NCBI GenBank assembly: GCA_008973525.1
Contig: WACJ01000358.1
Coordinates: forward strand, 1-64,000
Direction: 5' to 3'
DNA length: 64,000 bases
From: Stenopsyche tienmushanensis
Taxonomy: Eukaryota > Arthropoda > Insecta > Trichoptera > Stenopsychidae
The notes under the pieces were generated by a model, which ran no database searches, was not told the DNA's origin, and saw only the letters and a program-made list of their open reading frames with translations. Made by a program: the position numbers and the translations under genes. Positions 48,755 to 60,079 of this stretch are shown in pieces. How positions within the stretch are numbered: position 1 is the stretch's first letter; each line of letters begins with the position of its first letter.

Positions 48755-49170
48755 TTTTTAGGGTACTTGGGACGTCTTTTGTTACATTTCACACAAAGAC
48801 CTTATGTTCTAAATATCAGGGTTGTCGAAATAGATTTTTTTTACCATTTTGAAAGAATAACACAAAATTACTCTTTTTGTATTTTTGATCTAAATAAATT
48901 ATTATTTTATGCAATTGGCTTAAAAAAAATACATCTTAACTTCCAAAGTCAAATAAAATGTGTAAATGAATAAGAAATGTTATCTTCTAAATTCTTTCAA
49001 CAACAAAAACTAATTAATTGTTGATTTAATAGTGATTTTTTCAAAATGTTGAAAAAAGAATTCCAACAGCCCTGATACTTAGGACATAGGGTCTATATGT
49101 AAAAGATAATAAAAGACCTCTCTAAAAAAATTGTCGGTCCATGTGCTAAACACTCTGTATATTTAAAGCT
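48755..49170. mobile_element. Family X MITE with imperfect terminal inverted repeats
   Basis: GACCTTATGTTCTAAATATC at about 48800 and the inverted GATACTTAGGACATAGGGTC at about 49073-49092 match at most positions. Outside them lie GGGACGTCTTTTGTTAC on the left and AAAGACCTCTC with CATGTGCTAAACACTCTGTA on the right. The middle (TTTGATCTAAATAAATTATT, ACTTCCAAAGTCAAATAAAA) is family X flank sequence. There is no 65-bp unit, so this is either an array-free relative or an older form. The open frames at 48640-48973 are chance frames. Confidence 0.65.
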
Positions 49171-49174
49171 GTTA

Positions 49175-51160
49175 TAGGTCTTGTACAAAAACCGACATTC
49201 TTCAAAGCCGGTTTTCGGTTTTAAAACGAAACCGGTTTACGGTTTTAAGAAATATTAAATTAAAATTACGGATATATTAAGATTATTCGAATGTTATTCA
49301 ATATTAAATGTCTTCAATTTTTATGCTTGACACATTATAAAATATTTACTTGACTTTACAACAACAACAAAAACTTTCTTGGAATGAGCACATGTTGTTT
49401 TCGTTAATTCACCTTTGATATTGAATAAATTAGTTTGGTAATTTAATGAAAAGAGCTTTTCTATGTAAAGTCCTCGATGACTGATGGTGATAATTATTTG
49501 ATATTTAATTTTAAACGCGTTATGTATGGAACGCCGAAATTTCGAACGGAAGAATATTCATGGCTTATGTTTTTAGTTGCCGAAATTGGATTCGTAATTA
49601 ATAAAACGGGAGTGAAAGGCCATAATTTTAATTCAATTTGTTGGTTTTAGTACTTCACCCCGCCCATGTATGAGGGTAGGCGGCGGTCTGGCTACTTAAA
49701 GCCTAAATTGGCAACTAAAGCCGCGAATTTATTAGGCTGCCGAGGCGCAAGGGTTGCGGATAGGGGCGTAAAAATAATCAATTTAGCTCTCTTTTTACCA
49801 CTTTAAGGGCGCAAAATAATTTATGCCTCACTCAGAGGGATGCGGTGAAATAATAGGCTTTAAAACATGCCATCATTCACACACACAGAGCGTTCCTACC
49901 GATATTTTTATCTTCGTACATTAATAAACATCCTACGCGTAATTGACTCGAAATAACACCATGAATTTTAAATGGAAATGAAAAAGGATTTTCCGTCGCA
50001 CGGATAGCTGAAAAAAGATTCGGAAACGTTTCAAGCCGGGGACAAATATTTTTTAATAAAAAATAAATTTAATTTACGAGCGCACTTGAAGGAGAATAGC
50101 TTATATTTCTGTTTATGAGCTCACGACATAAATCGTTTGAAGAGCATCTTGAAAGTATCGTGCACCACTGCAGAATAATAGGGCTTTTCACCCCCAGTGC
50201 CATTAAATATTCTTATTTTTCAATGCGGAATAAAACGAATCGTATAAATAAATAATTTATGGAAAAATCGTATAAAAGTATTTTACGTCGAGCCTATAGC
50301 AAGACTTGATCCTACAAATTTATCTTATTTATGGTTGAAAACTGGGCTAAGAGAATTAAGAAAGACAGAAACGGCTTTGAGAATAACGACTTTTAAAATA
50401 AATTATTAAATGACATCGTAAAGTGCTATCATTACCCTACCTTAAAATGTCTATTATCGTTATTTTTTACTTTATGCATTTTTAAGGGCAATGATTTAGG
50501 AGTTTTTACATAATTTGCGAAAATTGCCTAAACTTTTAACATCCTTAAATATTACTACCAGAATATCATCCTTTTTCATAATATCTTTTAGTTTTTCGAT
50601 AAAAAAATAGTATTAATAGTACTCTTAACCATATACGCACCGTCCGCACATATATGTGCCTTTTATCATACCAACTGTATATGATACCAAAATTATTAAA
50701 ATCATAATTTAAATTTTTACATACATATTTTTCTATACGAATAATTTTGACAGCCTACCTTAGACAGGTCTTCTTTTTTCGAGGGACCATGTTTTATTAC
50801 TTATTATTCAAATTTCTTACCAACAGTTGACTGTCGTATACAAATTATTTATTTCTCATGAGTTTCTAAGGTTTTGCTGCAGATGTTTATGTGAACAATT
50901 TATCTAAAGTAAAAAAGCAAAAAAATATGTATAATTCACAGTTAACGTCTCAAATCATATAATATGAATAATTTGCTATTGTAAATGTATCATTTGTTAT
51001 TAAAAATGAGTATTCACTGACGGCAAAATCTACGTTTTTATAATAAAAATTCATATCCTTAGTAAAAATAATATTTTAATGAATATTTGTATTTTTATAT
51101 TGAATAATAATGCACACTTAGTTCATATAAACACATTTTAATATTTTTTTATAAGTACGT
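49175..51160. other. Non-coding stretch
   Basis: 49600-50200 is a repeat-free, G+C-richer island. At 49195-49250 the word CCGGTTT occurs twice in inverted and direct form within a short tandem-like patch (AAAGCCGGTTTTCGGTTTTAA, given in part). No genes were seen. Confidence 0.5.
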
Positions 51161-51391
51161 GAACCCATAATTATGGTGAAGAAATTCGGATTATTTCCAG
51201 TGCTTTACAGTTAATCACTTCATCCAGATTGCGCCCCAACGGCTCTGAAACTGCTGCGGTCGCAGGCTTACCCCTATATCTGCTTTTGTTTGCAGGGCAG
51301 AGGTTCTTGTTGGAAACCTTTTTTATCTTTTTTTCTAGTAAGGGAACAAATCAAGTCAAAAAAAAAATAACATGGTTAGTAATAAAAGGCG

Positions 51392-51403
51392 AATAAGCAA
51401 GTA
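51392..51403. repeat. Left target-site duplication of the SINE
   Basis: GAATAAGCAAGT here is repeated exactly at 51654-51665, directly after the A tail. The uninterrupted site in the 14.4 kb family A copy reads GAATAAGCGAGT (14649-14660). Confidence 0.92.
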
Positions 51404-51583
51404 CCAGTACCTGTAGGTAGTCCCGCGTTAAGCGGTTGGACTCGTAACCCGATCATCTCGGGTTCGAATCCCACAGGAGATGTGGCTGGCAACCACATTT
51501 TTAAAAACATATATATGCCATGAAAAACCATGTCAAAATGGTTGGTAATGATACCATAAAAAAGGGATCGCTAAAAGCCACCT

Positions 51584-51653
<70 letters not shown>
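51404..51653 (+). mobile_element. tRNA-derived SINE with 69-base A tail
   Basis: The 5' part resembles a tRNA gene. A perfect B box, GGTTCGAATCC, lies at 51461-51471; an A-box-like TAGTCCCGCGTTAAGCGG lies about 40 bases before; and CCTGT / ACAGG (51411-51415 with 51473-51477) could form part of an acceptor stem. Mismatches in the anticodon and T stems show it is not a working tRNA. A tRNA-unrelated body follows (GATGTGGCTGGCAACC, ATGCCATGAAAAACCATG), then 69 consecutive A at 51585-51653 and a perfect 12-bp duplication. The structure shows insertion by LINE machinery. The long pure A tail and perfect duplication suggest a recent event. Transcription would be by RNA polymerase III from the internal promoter. 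Confidence 0.92.
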
Positions 51654-51655
<2 letters not shown>

Positions 51656-51665
51656 ATAAGCAAGT
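51654..51665. repeat. Right target-site duplication of the SINE
   Basis: Exact copy of 51392-51403 immediately after the A tail; family A sequence resumes with GAATAGTAAGGGCAC. Confidence 0.92.
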
Positions 51666-52454
51666 GAATAGTAAGGGCACAAAAAGAAAAGCTCTGTATG
51701 AAGTGTTTCGAAATTGAACAGCTTACTAATAAATTAATAAATGATTTTTCTAATTAATATGGCTTAGCTATCCACCTACATCCTTATTCAATAAAAAAAA
51801 TTGAGAAATGCTATTTGGGGAATCGTCTAAATAAGCTAGAACAGCTCGCAGATACGTCAGATCTGCCAAAAAGAAGAGAGTGAGATAGCTGAAGAATTGT
51901 TTAACAAAGCTGAAATATTATAGTTCCCTTTTCAATGTGTTTTTAGTAGTTGAAACTTAAAAAAACGCGTTTTTCTCGAAACGACATTTTTGCACGTGGC
52001 GTTAAAAGATTTTCAAATGTCACCGATTGATCTGAAATTTTACGAGCTTAATTTACACATGTATGACTATGGCAATTCGCAAAATCAAGTCAAAATGTTT
52101 ATTTTATCTTACGTTTTTCGTTTTACATTAAAAATAATACTTCTAAAAAGAGTGTTTTTTATTTCAATTTTTTTCTCATACCAGCGCCATTTTGTTACTC
52201 TTAAACAAAAATGATTAATCGAGTGTTATACAAAAGTGACACGCTTACAGATTAAGAATCTTTTTGACTTTTTGTTTCAGGTAAACCGTGGATTTACATA
52301 TTTTTCGACATGTCTTTTTGATGTTTTTAAAAAAATATAATATATATATTTTTTAATTACGAATTTATATTTTTAACATTATATAAGAGTGCTTTAATAA
52401 ATTTCAAATATATTTATTTCATTATATGATTTATTAAATGTGAAAAAAAATGAT

Positions 52455-53740
52455 CTAATTTGATACAAAAATTCTAAAATTAGCAAATTCCAAAGCTAAA
52501 TTGTAGCTATATATATATATTGTAATTTTCGTCTTTATAAAAAATATCAACTTTTTATAACGATTTAAATAAAATGAGACTTGAAAAAAATAATTAATCG
52601 TTCCAAAAAATATAAGAGAATATTAGCAAAAGTATGTTTTTCATTAATAATTACAAAAATCGTTCAGGTATTCGAATCTTTCACCGCCTTTTAAATACGA
52701 AATTAGCATGGAGAGCGAGGGAAGCCACTTTGTGTGCTAACGAATGGAACGAAACGAGGTTATTTTTAAGCAATGTATATAAAACCGCATCACACACTGA
52801 CTTTAATTTATTTAATTGTATAGTATTAAGTTAACCGTAGACATAAAGCCGCTGCTTACGGGCCTTATGGGTGTAAGAGGGAATTATGATTAATTGTAAC
52901 CAGCCTCGCATAACCCTTTCCGAGATGGGTTACTGAGTTGGCAAGACAGATTTAATAGATAGCTTCTCTTATTTTTAGTCATTATAGCGCCTCTGAGATA
53001 TTACTAGGCGAAGCCTATAAATAATAAGTCAAAGTGAGGCGTGATCCTGAAGAAATTTTAAGGGATGGTCTGCTTTGGGCGCACCTTTAAACCATTCATC
53101 CGGTTTTCTATGGTTAATTGAAGCAAAATATTGCATCATCGTTTAAAATTATACATATTTGAAATTAACCGCATATAATGAATACTTTATTAGGTTAATT
53201 GGCCGTTTAGTAATACATTTTCAGAATTTAGTTAAAATAAACATCAATCATATGTCCGACCCGATTGAAACATCGATTTTTTTCCAATGAGTCATGTGTC
53301 TCATCAGTTAAAGATTAAGTTTGTCCTGTAAAAATAACAAGACAGTGGAGGCTATTGACCAAATTGACCAGATTCGCAACAAAATATAATTTTATATAAG
53401 CGTTCTTATTTGCTAAACTGGAATCTGTCAAAAATAAGAGAAAAAAATATGATTTATTCTGAATTAATAATTCATATGTACATATCAACAATGCCAAAAT
53501 TGCGTCCACGGTCAGATAGGTGTTAAAACTATCAGGATATTATCATCATCATTTTATAAGGGTCAGTTATTATATTTTAAAACTCCATTATAATATTAAT
53601 ATTAATATATTTATTGGCTAGCAACATTTGCTATATTTTAGCAAAAATAATAGAATAACTCCCAGTCAAATAACCTTATTCTAATTTAATAATTTATGCA
53701 GGGATATTAAAAACATCAATCATATTTTTCACAATCCATC
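52455..53740. other. Non-coding stretch
   Basis: 52640-53110 is a G+C-richer island without recognised motifs. A short (TA)n tract is at about 52509-52520. No genes were seen. Confidence 0.5.
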
Positions 53741-53746
53741 TTCTTA

Positions 53747-54130
53747 TTATTTATATGAATTAATACAAAATAAATAATAATTCAAATGTACGATAACAAT
53801 CATGAAAATGCGAGTTTGCAGTACGAATATGAGAGAATTTCTCTTTCGTTGTTGAAATACTCTTTCAATCGGGAATTTCAGCAGGCCATTGTCAAACGTT
53901 GAGGATCGTCTTGACATAGGGTCATCCTTTAAAGGTCTAACGCCCCATTTAAATTTTTGAAACCAAGACTGACATCTGTTTTCGGCCTGGATTTTGCCAT
54001 AAATTTCGTTAATGGTTTTAGCTGCCTTGTTGACATTTAAACTCGATGAAAAAAGGTATACAATGTCCAATTTGGTCTTTGTTAATTTGGACATTTTATG
54101 CAGGATATTCAACAACAAAAAAAAGTTCAA
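53747..54130 (-). pseudogene. Mariner-like transposase N-terminal fragment
   Basis: A 127-codon minus-strand frame. Residues about 12-85 resemble the N-terminal DNA-binding part of mariner/SETMAR-type transposases: NVNKAAKTINEIYG, then CQSWFQKFKWGVRPLKDDP and SRRSSTFDNGLLKFPIE, against the family pattern of an AA..I...FG helix-turn-helix, WFQKF..G...LED.P..GRPS and .DN..L. After residue about 90 the match ends and the frame continues into unrelated AT-rich sequence. The second helix-turn-helix and the whole DD34D catalytic domain are absent. The GRPS hinge is degraded to RRSS. No terminal inverted repeats were seen next to it. Confidence 0.8.
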
Positions 54131-54134
54131 TTAC

Positions 54135-55735
54135 AATCATATAAGGAGAATAAATTAATGATTTATTATCAATAATATGATCATTTATATCAACCTATTT
54201 TACAAAAAGTATTAGAGAGATTCGCTAAAATTTAGGCTTTTAACTGATAGATCTGACCATAATCTAACTCTAAAAAAATACAAACAGTAATTTTTATATT
54301 TTTATATCGACATCAACGATATTTCGTTTAAATTTTAGTTTATAAATATTTATTATACTATGGATATTTTCTAAGCTTCCAATGCTGAACTATTTTCATC
54401 TCGAAATACAATTTCAGTTAAGTGGCTTAAAAATATCCAGGTGCTATTTTTGAAAGATCCATGCTGAGTAAGTGCTATATTGGGATTGGATTAGACGTAT
54501 TCTTGATATTGAGTGTTTTCTTGTTTTTCGCAAGATATTCCTTTGATAGAATACGTCCTGTCGATATAAATGAGTAATATCTTTGACGTACGTCTCAATG
54601 GGATGATCAAACTTGCTTCCATGTCTTTGATTTGTCCGTATTCAAAGTTTCTTAATTGCGAAGAGATCTATCAGGGGAGGCTCTCCCAATTTTCCGCGAT
54701 GCGCTGCGAGATAAAAAGCTGAGAAAAAGGAAAATATTGGCTCGATATACGGAAATCTTTTATGGGGGTGGCGTCTGGCGCCAAAGTTGAAGCGTCTATC
54801 TGTAGAGACCGGAAATGGATCTGGGTGGAGAGCAACCACCCTCGATAGAACCTCCCGAAAAATCACTGGCATTCTTCTACCCTCAAGCCGCATTAACTGT
54901 TTATTATTTTGCTGTGTTTCGGCACGGGTTTGTATATATGTTCGGGAGCATTCGGGGCGTAGACATGCCACTAGTTAGTTGGTACGGATTTATGAGTGCC
55001 CACCCACACTCTGTGTGTAAATTGATAACTTCGGTCTGGAAATTCATTAGACCTCAAGGATGCCCTTCTGTATTATATTAAGCCAGATTAGGGGAAACGG
55101 AGATTTCGGAGGGAAATACTTGCGGGAAAAATGTTATTTATGAGATGGGTAATTCCCACATACGCAATATCACGCTGGCATGACTTAAAAGCCGCATGTT
55201 GTTTTGTTTATACTTGCAAGATGGAAGGCTCTTATAAACACAAATTACTACAATCTATCTATTGGGCTCTTTTCCGATTTCCGGTACCGGTGCCGATACG
55301 GAAAAGCGATACATCACTATAAAGAAGCGCTTAGATTCTCTAATCTATAATGGATTGGGACTTCGCTCATTCCGATTCAAAAAATCTACTCAATTTTATC
55401 ATTTTAAAGCTATAAAGCGAGCAGCAAGGGAATATACAACTTTAACTGTCTGCTTAATAAAAAATGCTGACTCATTGATGGTAAAAATCCACTCTCACAA
55501 ATGACTCTTAATTCGCGGAGCTCATTTTTGTTCGCCGATTTTGGCGCAAAAATTTCACAACTTGCAAAATCCAGCTCGAATAATTTTTTATTGTAATATA
55601 CTTACACACGATAAGAATGATGGATAATAAAATCGGTATATATCTATAATATATAAAAATACTAAATTATGGTCCATATTTCTTTTTATAATCGATCGAT
55701 TAGGGATTAGGCGCAAATTTCATTTATTAAACGTA
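54135..55735. other. Non-coding stretch with a G+C-richer island
   Basis: 54640-55110 is clearly G+C-richer and contains several overlapping open frames on both strands (for example 54642-54971 minus, 109 codons; 54815-55081 plus, 88 codons). None shows a recognisable motif. Overlap on opposite strands suggests composition rather than coding. Confidence 0.45.
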
Positions 55736-56690
55736 TATATCTTTAAAAATGTCGTCTATAATTTTTGTGAAGAAATTCTGATTATTTCAATGCTTTACAG
55801 ACAATTCGCAAAATGCGCTCGAAGCAATCACTCCATCCAGATTGTGCCCCAACGGTTTTGCCCCTATACCTGACCAGAGGTTCCTGTTGGGGACCTTTCT
55901 TTGTTTTAGTAAGGGAGAAAATTTAGTCAAAAATGTTAATACAGTTTGTGTGGCAAAGTGGATATTAAGGACACAAAAATAAAGAGCTCTATACGAAGAG
56001 CATCGAAAATCGAACAACTAACTAATAAATCGATAAAAGATTTATCTAATTATTATAACATAGTTTTTCGCCGAGATTCTGACTCAATAAAAAATATGTT
56101 TTCGACTCATGGAAGCCCTCAGCATTTATACTATCCGGAAGGCGCATATTCTTGATGCCAACCGTCGAGGCTCCGTATCTTCTAAATAAGCTAGAACAGC
56201 TCGCAGAGACGCTAGATTAGCCAAAAATACAAGGTTAAGATAGCTGAAGGATTATTTTATGGAGCTGGAATCCCAGATTAGTAGTATGATTTTCTTTTCA
56301 ACAACTTTTAAGTACTTAAAACTTTAAACGCGTTTTACTCAAAACGACATTTTTGCACGTGGCGTTGAAAAAAATTCAAAAAACTAAGTCGTCGATTGAT
56401 CTGAAAATTTACACTTGTATGGCTATGGCAATTCGCAAAATCAGGTCAAAATGTTTATTTTATCTTACGTTTTTCATTTAGAAAACACCCTCAAAAAAAA
56501 ATGGGAGATTTTTTACAAACCAGCGCCATTTTGTTACTTTTAAACAAAAATAATTAATTGAGTGTTATATAATTGCGACACTCATACAGACTGAGAATCT
56601 TTTTAACTTTTCGTTTCAGGTAAGTCTGAATGAAAAAAACTTATGAACAATGCAAACTTGCATCTTTTTTGACATGCCAGTAATTTGACA
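55735..56690 (+). mobile_element. Family A copy with transposase remnants
   Basis: Left block (AATTTTTGTGAAGAAATTCT, GATTATTTCAATGCTTTACA, GCGCTCGAAGCAATCACTCC), then transposase remnants at 55946-56281, then the right block (AAACTTTAAACGCGTTTTAC, GACATTTTTGCACGTGGCGT, CCAGCGCCATTTTGTTACTT). A second right-block copy follows at 56695. The minus-strand frame at 55787-56017 crosses the left block and is also open, but its meaning is unknown. Confidence 0.8.
55946..56281 (+). pseudogene. Mutator-like transposase fragment (family A)
   Basis: The frame 55946-56155 reads KIEQLTNKSIKDLSNYYNIV, then FRRDSDSIKNMFSTHGSPQH and YYPEGAYS before a stop. This follows the pattern NRLTDKKI..L.NYYGLAIRR.S.S...M and C/YP.G..SWC of Mutator-like transposases, with the usual 15-20 residues before the PQH/KPQH part shortened. 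After a frameshift, 56237-56281 reads KIAEGLFYGAGIPD and a stop, the family C-terminus. The TQN...ESFN segment seen at 32.5 kb has been deleted here. Together the two copies cover complementary pieces of the same lost protein. Confidence 0.85.
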
Positions 56691-56694
56691 TAAT

Positions 56695-56925
56695 CTAAAT
56701 TTTAAGCTTATGTTACACATGTATGGCTATAGCAATTCGCAAAATCAGATCAAAATATTAATTTTATCTTACGTTATACAATAAAAAATACTTCCAAAAA
56801 AAGGGTATTTTTCCAAATTTATTTTCAAACCAGCGCCATTTTGTTACTTTTTAAAAAAGTATTAATAGTGTTATATAATAGCAATACTTATGATGATTAA
56901 TAGTCTTTTTGACTTTTTATATATT
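56695..56925 (+). repeat. Extra right-block copy of family A
   Basis: TACACATGTATGGCTATAGC, AAAATCAGATCAAAATATTA, ACCAGCGCCATTTTGTTACT and the AATAGTGTTATATAATAG motif repeat the order of 56410-56585. It directly follows the 55.7 kb copy, so it is a partial tandem duplication or a second insertion. Confidence 0.75.
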
Positions 56926-56929
56926 TGAA

Positions 56930-58655
56930 AATATATAAAATTGCTTGAAAAACGTGCATATAAAAATAATCACCGCAATAAATACTGAATCTGAATAATT
57001 TGTGAAAACTGAACACACTACAAATGAAAGTGGAAACTGCGCTCACCCGTCACATACAATGAGCCAAATTTGGTGTTGGTATTCATGCAAAATTCAATAC
57101 TAACGACATTAGAACCGGAGTTAAATTCAATAAAACGGTGACAAGCGTTATTTATTTTTTTCCAGCGCGCATGCAAAAATGAACAGAAATAATTTTCGGA
57201 ACACAATAAATAAAAATCCCAGTGTATTCAAATGTCGACGTCAATTTTTCGGGACGATCTTCACGTAAAAGCTGATTTATGTAAGAATTCCTGTTGTCAA
57301 ATAAAGTAGCTGAGATACGAGCAATTTCGGTGGCCGGATTTATCGGTCCTCGATTTCCGGGACGGCTTTTAGTAAAATCCAGGGCGTAAGTTTCTACCGA
57401 CGCATAGTCTTGGGGGCAGGAGGACGATCAAAAAAACATCACACGAGACGTATACGAGCAAATTACCATCTAAATCAAACCCTGAAGGTCAGTTTCAGAC
57501 GATTGACACTCAAGAAGGCATTCAAACAACCTTTTTTTTCAAATTAAAACTCTGCATAAATTCTTCGATATTTGAAAAACTCTTTTAGAAGACTTATTTC
57601 AAAGCTATTTATATTTGAATTAACTATATATATATATATCTGTTTTGATCAAGTTTTAGTAACGTAGGCTAGATTTTGAAATCATTTTATATATTGTATT
57701 ATCAAATTTGGGAGAACAAAAATTTTAATATTTCCGATCATCTATAGATATAGCACATTAAAAATGTATGTTTGTTTTCAACATATATTCTAACCTCTTT
57801 TTGTGCGATTTCAAAGTTGTGCTGTTTTTTAGTATTATTTTTAAGTATTTTTTTTTAAATTTCATAAAGAGTATGTATCGAGATATTTTGAATAAAATGG
57901 GAAATAAATCATTAACACCAACCGAAATTAGGAAAAAAATATGCCTTTTTTTTATAATCTGCAATCGCTGAATTACGACCACGCCCTTTATTCTGGTTTA
58001 GATTTTTGAAAAATTGATTTGGTTTTTTTTTCATTTTTTCATGTTTTGTCTTTTAAAAATACATTCTCCAAAGAAATTTCCAAAATTCCAATGAATTATG
58101 GAGTTATACCTGTTTTAGTGACGCGGCAACTAAGCTTAGCAGAATGGAATCTTTTCTCGAAACTAGTTTTTTTTAACACGGGTAACTTATCTCAAATTTT
58201 AATTAATTGATTTTCTTCTAATTGGGTATGTACATTTTTTATATATAACCTTCTATTATTTCTACCAGATTTACGTCAAAATTAAAACTGTGACAAAATA
58301 AGACCAAAAAATGACTTGGCTGATTGTTTTTTAAACAGTGGCCATTTTGTGATTTATTTTTTTGAGTTAGGGACTTATGTGACATCTTTACTAATTATGA
58401 ATTATATTGTTGGAAAGAGAAAATCTGCACAGAAAAATGATGACATTGACACTGGGTATACTATTTCTTCCGAAATTTATAAAAAATTATCATACAGCGA
58501 TGATAGTTTGTAAATAAAATAATTAGTATTTTTCTATCTAGTGGATGATGAGAAATACTAATTATTTGGCATTTGAGATTCCAGATGTTGGACATCTTTA
58601 AAATTGTACCAATGATGCAAGACATAATTTAAATGTTTTTTTTTAATTGACTTTT
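56930..58655. other. Non-coding stretch
   Basis: 57000-57480 is a G+C-richer, repeat-free island. 57785-57830 (CTCTTTTTGTGCGATTTCAA, GTTGTGCTGTTTTT) is a small M3 fragment. Frame 58316-58513 (65 codons) is AT-rich and without known motif. Confidence 0.45.
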
Positions 58656-58659
58656 TGTT

Positions 58660-58853
58660 TTTTGTGACAACTTTTTTTATGCGATTTTGAACATATTTTA
58701 TATAGCTGTTTCAAAGTTGTGCGGTTTTTAAAATCCATGGAACGCATCTTAACTTTTTCTATGTAAGCCATGGCTTTTTTTATGCGATTTCTTTTTGTGT
58801 GATTTTCCGCGAACGCATCTACCGCACAAAAAAGGTTTAAGTATACTGTTTTA
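58660..58853 (+). mobile_element. Short TIR element M3, copy close to 21.0 kb
   Basis: TTTTTTTATGCGATTTTGAA, ATATTTTATATAGCTGTTTC, CCATGGAACGCATCTTAACT, GCGAACGCATCTACCGCACA, then AAGTATACTG. It shares long runs with 21060-21230, so the two are recent relatives compared with the 34.8 and 38.6 kb copies. Confidence 0.75.
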
Positions 58854-59834
58854 GTTCGTTCGGACGTATACCTCGTATAATACTAATTTATACTACAAAA
58901 CGTTTTTGTGGAACTATATGCCATATTATACGAGGCCTAGTTGTATATGCTATAATCGAAAAGACTCACCAAACCCAATTGGGTTGTGGAGAAATCCGTA
59001 GGAGAAAAACATGATTAAGAAATTGTTATCTTAAGGATTAAGCTTCGTTTGTGTAGTATATAATAAAGGAGGAGTTGTTTTAATGGTTACTTTATGAAAA
59101 TGAAATATTACAAACAATATCTTTTCTGGAGTCGGAGAAGAGAAAGTGTTTCACTTTTTGTGACGTTCATGTCGTGCTCTATCATTCCTATAGAATCTTA
59201 TAAATATTCACAAAAATATATTTTTAATAAACTGCCGCTTAATCAAACATAAGCACACGTTGTTTGGTTTGATTTTAGCAATCTCTAAGAACATGAATAT
59301 CTTTTTATTTAGCCTAAATTAAAAAAATATGTATATCTCTGGGAATAAAAAAGTCGTTGGTTTGAGCCTTAATAAAAAAAAATGTTTTAAATTATTATTA
59401 AAATGTATTCTTTTTTTGTTCAAAAATATTTATACTAAGTATGTTATTGAATCTGCTTTAACTTTTTTTTTAATAAGTCTTTGGATATTCATAAATCTGC
59501 AAATCCAAATGAGAATATTTCGATCAGTCTTTTAGATGTCTCTCACTCACTTGAATATTTTTTAGCACAAAGCGTCGTTTTTACATCACAAGAAATGCAT
59601 AGCGAAAATTCTATGAAAGTAGGTCAAAACGACAATGGCTTTCGTCAGCAATATGAGCGATTTTATTCAAAGCCGATTGAGGGAAGACGAGAAAAACATC
59701 CTACTGTACTTTAAAAATAGAACATCTGCAAAATTATTTTATTTGGGTCGGAAGGCGCTTTTTTAGGCACGGCAGTAAGTATTTCCGCATTTTCACCTAG
59801 GTGAGATATTTTCGTAGTTCAAATCTCAAGATGG

Positions 59835-59915
59835 GACCCTTGGGGACTGTTATATTGAGTTACATCACTTTGACGCAGAAAGAAAAGTAAGAGAATGATA
59901 AATCAATTAAAGTTC
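59835..59915 (+). repeat. Diverged repeat shared with 61525-61605
   Basis: ATTGAGTTACATCACTTTGACGC (in part), AAGTAAGAG and AATGATAAATC here align with ATTGAGTTTGCATTACTTTG, ACTTGCGGA and AATGATAAATC at 61531-61590, in the same orientation about 1.7 kb apart. Class unknown. Confidence 0.5.
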
Positions 59916-60079
59916 AGCATTTGATAACCGTATTGCCCTATAGGAAAAGTTTATTTGCGCAACAAATATAGTCCACAAGTTACGACCCTTCCGAATTTAC
60001 GACCCTTTTGCCATAAAAAAAAGCAGAAAATTATCGTTATTTAACTAAATCATGTAAATAATTTAAATTGATCTGTATT

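Larger units (their letters stand above)
51165..52450 (+). mobile_element. Family A copy interrupted by a SINE
   Basis: Left block (AATTATGGTGAAGAAATTCG, GATTGCGCCCCAACGGCTCT), then the inserted SINE (51404-51653), then transposase-derived sequence reading SKGTKRKALYEVFRN and, in the next frame, IEQLTNKLINDFSN and YGLAIH (51666-51775). A broken C-terminus near 51885-51905 precedes the right block from ACGCGTTTTTCTCGAAACGA. The readable pieces match the KNRLTDKKI / YYGLAIRR region of Mutator-like transposases. Terminal repeats are not visible. Confidence 0.8.

Noticed and set aside
51411..51480. Possible functional tRNA gene
   Set aside because: Anticodon and T stems contain mismatches and the sequence continues into a SINE body with an A tail and target duplication.
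51520..51717. 65-codon frame with a long lysine run
   Set aside because: The lysines are the SINE A tail read as AAA codons.
54642..55081. Possible host exon in a G+C-richer island with frames on both strands
   Set aside because: Frames overlap on opposite strands, contain no recognisable motif, and lack convincing splice context.
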